From positions 1 through 8,729 of the forward strand of contig SFMO01000002.1 in the NCBI GenBank assembly GCA_004554385.1: a stretch of 8,729 nucleotides of DNA, written 5' to 3'. Origin of the DNA: Ruminococcus flavefaciens. GTDB lineage: Bacteria > Bacillota > Clostridia > Oscillospirales > Ruminococcaceae. The notes beneath the pieces were generated by a model. The model worked only from the letters and a program-made list of their open reading frames with translations, did not search any database and was not told where the DNA came from. Below, one piece after another: positions 6,148 through 8,729 of this stretch. Position 1 is the stretch's first letter, and each line of letters begins with the position of its first letter. The translations under genes were made by a program, and so were the position numbers.

Positions 6148-8508
6148 TCAGAGCTTTTTAAGTTTTGCGTAGTTTGCCATTATTTTCTTTGTACCCACCT
6201 TGTCAAAGGCGATCTCCAGCATGGAATCGTTAGCCATAGGCTTTACCGATACTATCACGCCCTCGCCGAATATGCTGTGGGACACCTTTTCCCCTGCGGT
6301 ATATGTGACAGCTTCCTTTGAGGCGCTGCCTGAAGTCTTTTTATTTCTTGCGAGCTGCTGCTGGAGTGTTGCGGAGTGAACCTCTGTCACGGTCTTATCG
6401 TTCTCCTCAAGCTGCTGCTTCATAGCTGCGGCATTGTCGTGCTTTTCCACCAGCTCACTGCCTATCTCGCGCATAAAGCGTGAAGTGACGTTGTGCTGTG
6501 TCTGTCCGAAGAGCATACGCTGTCTTGCGTTGGTGAGGTAAAGGCGCTTCTTTGCACGGGTTATAGCAACATATGCAAGACGTCTTTCCTCCTCCATATC
6601 GTCCTCGCTGTCGAAGGAACGTGCACTCGGGAAAATACCGTCGTCCATGCCCACAACGAAGATATTCTCGTATTCAAGTCCCTTTGCGGAATGGACAGTC
6701 ATAAGAGTTACCTTGTCGCCGCTTCCGTCATCGCGGTCAGCTTCGGTATAGAGTGCGACTTCCTCAAGGAAACCGCTGAGAGAAGGCTCTTCAGCCTGCT
6801 CCATGTACTGAACCATAGATGTGCGGAGCTCCTGTACGTTTTCTATTTTGGTATCCGCGTTTTCAAGAGCTTTAAGGCTGTCAAGGTAGCCTGTCTTGTC
6901 AAGGAGCACATCGAGGAATTCATCAAGAGGGAGCTCCTCGGACTTCTCCGTAAGGAATTCAAACATCTGGTATGCATTTTTCAGTGCAGTCACCTTTTTT
7001 GAAAGAGGCGCATACTCATCGCAGTTTTTCAGCACATCAAAGGGTGATATTTTAAGGTCACGGCTGATGTCCTCGATAATAGTCAGTGTGGAATCGCCGA
7101 TGCCGCGCTTTGGCTCATTGATGATACGTCTGAAACGGAGCATATCATTGTGGTTGTTTATGAAGCTGAGATATGAGGTAACGTCCTTTATCTCCTTGCG
7201 GTCATAGAATCGCATACCGCCGTAAACTCTGTAGGGTATGCCGCACTTTACCAGCATACGCTCGATGGAGTTTGACTGTGCGTTCATACGGTAGAGTACT
7301 GCGCTGTCGGAGTATCTGCCTGTTTCCTTGTATTTTTCAAGAATGGTATCGGCTACGAATTTAGCCTCATCTGTCTCGTCCACAGCCTTGTACCAGTAAA
7401 CCTTGTCGCCCTTTTCTCCCGATGTCCAGAGAGTCTTGGACTTTCTGCCGTTATTGTGGCTGATGACCGAGTTAGCGGCATCAAGGATAGTCTGTGTAGA
7501 GCGGTAATTCTGTTCAAGGCGAATGACCTTTGCGCCCTCGAACTGCTCCTCAAAGCCGAGGATATTCTCGATATTGGCGCCGCGGAACTTGTATATGCTC
7601 TGGTCGTCATCACCTACAACGCAGAGGTTCTTGTGTCCCTCTGAAAGGAGTGAGACCAGTCTGAACTGAACATGGTTTGTATCCTGATATTCGTCCACCA
7701 TTATGTACTTGAAGCGGCTGCGATATTTCTCCAGCACCTCGGGGAACTGCTCAAAAAGCTCAACTGTGAGAACCAGTATATCGTCAAAGTCGAGGGCATT
7801 GGCAGCTCTCATTCGCTCCTGATAGAGGGCATAGAGCTTAGCCACCATTTTCTTGCGGTAATCCTGACCTGCGTCGGCGCGAAGCTCGGCAGGGCTTATC
7901 ATCTTGTCCTTGGCAAAGCTTATATCACTGAGGACAGCCTTAGGTGCAAGCTGCTTCTCGGAAACGTCCAGCTCGCCCATTACGTTCTTTATCATACGCT
8001 GGCTGTCGTCGGAATCGTATATGGTAAAATCCCTGCCATAGCCGAGAGCCTCTATTTCGCTTCTGAGTATCCTTACACAGGCAGAGTGGAATGTGGAGGC
8101 ATGAATGTTCATAGCCTCATCTCCCATCATTGCCGCAAGTCTCTCCTTAAGCTCTCCTGCCGCCTTGTTGGTAAAGGTAATAGCCAGTATGTTCCACGGA
8201 CGCACAGGATCCACAGCGACGATGTCTCTGAGGGTGTCGAAATCGTCAGTCTTCCCCTCTGCGTAGTCCTTCAGGAATGCTGTATCCTCTGCACTTCCCT
8301 CACGGGAGGTGTCGAAGTAGGCGTTTCCGAAATTTATCATATTTGCGATGCGGTTAACGATAACAGTGGTCTTTCCGCTTCCTGCACCTGCGAGCACAAG
8401 AACAGGACCATTAACAGTGAATACAGCCTCCTGCTGCATTTCGTTCATACGGCTGAAATACCTTTTCAGCGCTGCCTGTTTTGCCGAATTGTAATTTTTA
8501 ATATCCAT
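6148..8508 (-). CDS. pcrA: ATP-dependent DNA helicase PcrA (UvrD/Rep family)
   Basis: The 786-residue product is a superfamily 1A 3'-to-5' helicase that acts in repair, removal of RecA filaments and resolution of replication-transcription conflicts. All motifs are present: a Q-motif-like MNEMQQEAV at 21-29; Walker A GAGSGKTT at 41-48 (Lys46); Ia FTNKAA at 112-117; TFHS at 139-142; ALDFDDI at 238-244; Walker B VDEYQDTN at 271-278; III GDDDQSIYKFRGA at 299-311; IV RLEQNYRS at 330-337; V TVHSAKGLE at 604-612; and VI RLAYVAITRA at 643-652. Residues from about 737 to the end form the Tudor-like tail (SHSIFGEGVI) that in PcrA contacts RNA polymerase. Compared with Bacillus PcrA there is an extra acidic stretch of about 40 residues at 59-103, between motifs I and Ia. 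The start is supported by GGAG nine bases upstream. It is the first minus-strand gene in the window; pyk follows after 30 bp without a terminator. Confidence 0.96.
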   Translation of the reverse strand: MDIKNYNSAKQAALKRYFSRMNEMQQEAVFTVNGPVLVLAGAGSGKTTVIVNRIANMINFGNAYFDTSREGSAEDTAFLKDYAEGKTDDFDTLRDIVAVDPVRPWNILAITFTNKAAGELKERLAAMMGDEAMNIHASTFHSACVRILRSEIEALGYGRDFTIYDSDDSQRMIKNVMGELDVSEKQLAPKAVLSDISFAKDKMISPAELRADAGQDYRKKMVAKLYALYQERMRAANALDFDDILVLTVELFEQFPEVLEKYRSRFKYIMVDEYQDTNHVQFRLVSLLSEGHKNLCVVGDDDQSIYKFRGANIENILGFEEQFEGAKVIRLEQNYRSTQTILDAANSVISHNNGRKSKTLWTSGEKGDKVYWYKAVDETDEAKFVADTILEKYKETGRYSDSAVLYRMNAQSNSIERMLVKCGIPYRVYGGMRFYDRKEIKDVTSYLSFINNHNDMLRFRRIINEPKRGIGDSTLTIIEDISRDLKISPFDVLKNCDEYAPLSKKVTALKNAYQMFEFLTEKSEELPLDEFLDVLLDKTGYLDSLKALENADTKIENVQELRTSMVQYMEQAEEPSLSGFLEEVALYTEADRDDGSGDKVTLMTVHSAKGLEYENIFVVGMDDGIFPSARSFDSEDDMEEERRLAYVAITRAKKRLYLTNARQRMLFGQTQHNVTSRFMREIGSELVEKHDNAAAMKQQLEENDKTVTEVHSATLQQQLARNKKTSGSASKEAVTYTAGEKVSHSIFGEGVIVSVKPMANDSMLEIAFDKVGTKKIMANYAKLKKL

Positions 8509-8540
8509 AGCTCAGATCTCCATTTATGCTGATTTAAAAA

Positions 8541-8557
8541 GTATATCCATGATATAC
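8541..8557. promoter_or_regulatory. Perfect 17-bp palindrome in the pcrA leader
   Basis: GTATATC-CAT-GATATAC: seven-base arms around three bases, 33 bases before the pcrA ATG. It could be an operator for a dimeric regulator or a weak hairpin in the leader RNA. It does not resemble the Gram-positive LexA box. The surrounding DNA is very AT-rich, so chance is not excluded. Confidence 0.3.
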
Positions 8558-8586
8558 CAAATATTTATCATACTCTGCATATAATC

Positions 8587-8630
8587 AAGTATTATAGCGC
8601 ATCATACTATTGTTAAGTATATTATAGCAC
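8587..8630. repeat. Direct repeat containing TATAAT upstream of pcrA
   Basis: On the plus strand 8587-8600 (AAGTATTATAGCGC) and 8615-8630 (AAGTATATTATAGCAC) are near copies, 28 bases apart, differing by a two-base insertion and one substitution. Read on the minus strand each has GYGCTATAAT, a perfect -10 hexamer. A further AAGTAT lies at 8539-8544, and an inverted ATACTT at 8639-8644 pairs with 8615-8620. The copies could be duplicated promoters or repeated protein-binding sites. Confidence 0.45.
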
Positions 8631-8649
8631 ATTTGTCAATACTTGAAAA
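8621..8649 (-). promoter_or_regulatory. Probable pcrA promoter
   Basis: On the minus strand TTTTCA (8649-8644, four of six matches to the -35 consensus) is followed after exactly 17 bases by a perfect TATAAT (8626-8621). The start site would be near 8614, giving a leader of about 105 bases. A second perfect TATAAT at 8596-8591 lacks a good -35 at normal spacing (TTAACA lies only 14 bases upstream). Confidence 0.5.
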
Positions 8650-8674
8650 GACCTGAGGTGAATTTTTTTCATTT

Positions 8675-8703
8675 TTAGTTCACTTTTGCTGAAGTGTTAT
8701 ACT
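8675..8703 (+). promoter_or_regulatory. Possible divergent extended -10 promoter at the right edge
   Basis: On the plus strand TGTTATACT (8695-8703) is an extended -10 (TG-N-TATACT). The hexamer 17 bases upstream, TTAGTT at 8675-8680, is a poor -35. An inverted repeat CACTT-N6-AAGTG (8681-8696) overlaps the upstream half. If real, it would drive a gene beyond the window in the opposite direction to pcrA. No coding start is visible before the window ends. Confidence 0.3.
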
Positions 8704-8729
8704 GAAAGAGCAGTCGACAAACACCCAAA

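Noticed and set aside
7672..8532. 286-codon open frame on the plus strand opposite pcrA
   Set aside because: It is antisense to strongly conserved helicase motifs, is rich in Cys, His and Leu as expected of an antisense frame, and has no supported start.
8712..8720. TTTGTCGAC on the minus strand resembling a Spo0A box
   Set aside because: A single near match at the window edge without a known target gene is too weak, and one such word is expected by chance.
8509..8729. LexA/SOS box or riboswitch upstream of pcrA
   Set aside because: I found no GAAC-N4-GTTC type site and no known riboswitch core; the leader is AT-rich with only one short palindrome.
1..8729. CRISPR array, transposase, phage or defence genes, tRNA or rRNA
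   Set aside because: No regularly spaced repeats, no DDE, recombinase or nuclease-like proteins, and no cloverleaf or rRNA-like sequence. The window is mainly housekeeping genes.

Overview
The window reads as a piece of chromosome from a Gram-positive Clostridia bacterium, most likely Ruminococcus or a close relative (Oscillospiraceae). This rests on three things: the type of housekeeping proteins, the strong AGGAG-type Shine-Dalgarno sites, and the cluster of GC-rich palindromes at the left end, which resembles intergenic repeats I recall from Ruminococcus genomes. The genus is an inference; no database was consulted.

Every gene that I can support lies on the minus strand, so transcription runs from right to left. 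From the right the order is: an AT-rich promoter region (8509-8729); pcrA, a UvrD-family DNA helicase; pyk, pyruvate kinase; two tandem integral membrane proteins of unknown function; a GNAT acetyltransferase that has lost its middle; a small Dabb-domain protein; an SDR oxidoreductase; and folC, folylpolyglutamate/dihydrofolate synthase. The left 384 bases are non-coding and hold at least eight strong hairpins, one of them a convincing bidirectional terminator that would end the folC transcript.

The gene spacing suggests a continuous transcript, at least from pyk to the Dabb gene. The intervals are 30 bp (pcrA-pyk), a 4-bp overlap (pyk-membrane protein 1), an 11-bp overlap (the two membrane proteins), a 17-bp overlap (membrane protein 2-GNAT) and 5 bp (GNAT-Dabb). 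From pyk to Dabb each ribosome binding site lies inside the 3' end of the gene before it, so translation is probably coupled. The 63-bp and 51-bp gaps around the SDR gene each contain a hairpin, and the first also contains promoter-like hexamers, so SDR and folC may be partly independent units. The genes do not form one pathway: DNA repair, glycolysis, folate metabolism and unknown membrane functions simply lie side by side.

I see no defence system, CRISPR array, transposase, tRNA, rRNA or recognisable riboswitch. The observations most worth checking are: the in-frame internal deletion of the GNAT gene, probably between two short repeats encoding Glu-Ala; the evidence that the two unknown membrane proteins are tandem paralogues; the mosaic palindrome cluster that supplies the folC stop codon; and the repeated TATAAT-containing motif with a nearby perfect palindrome upstream of pcrA.
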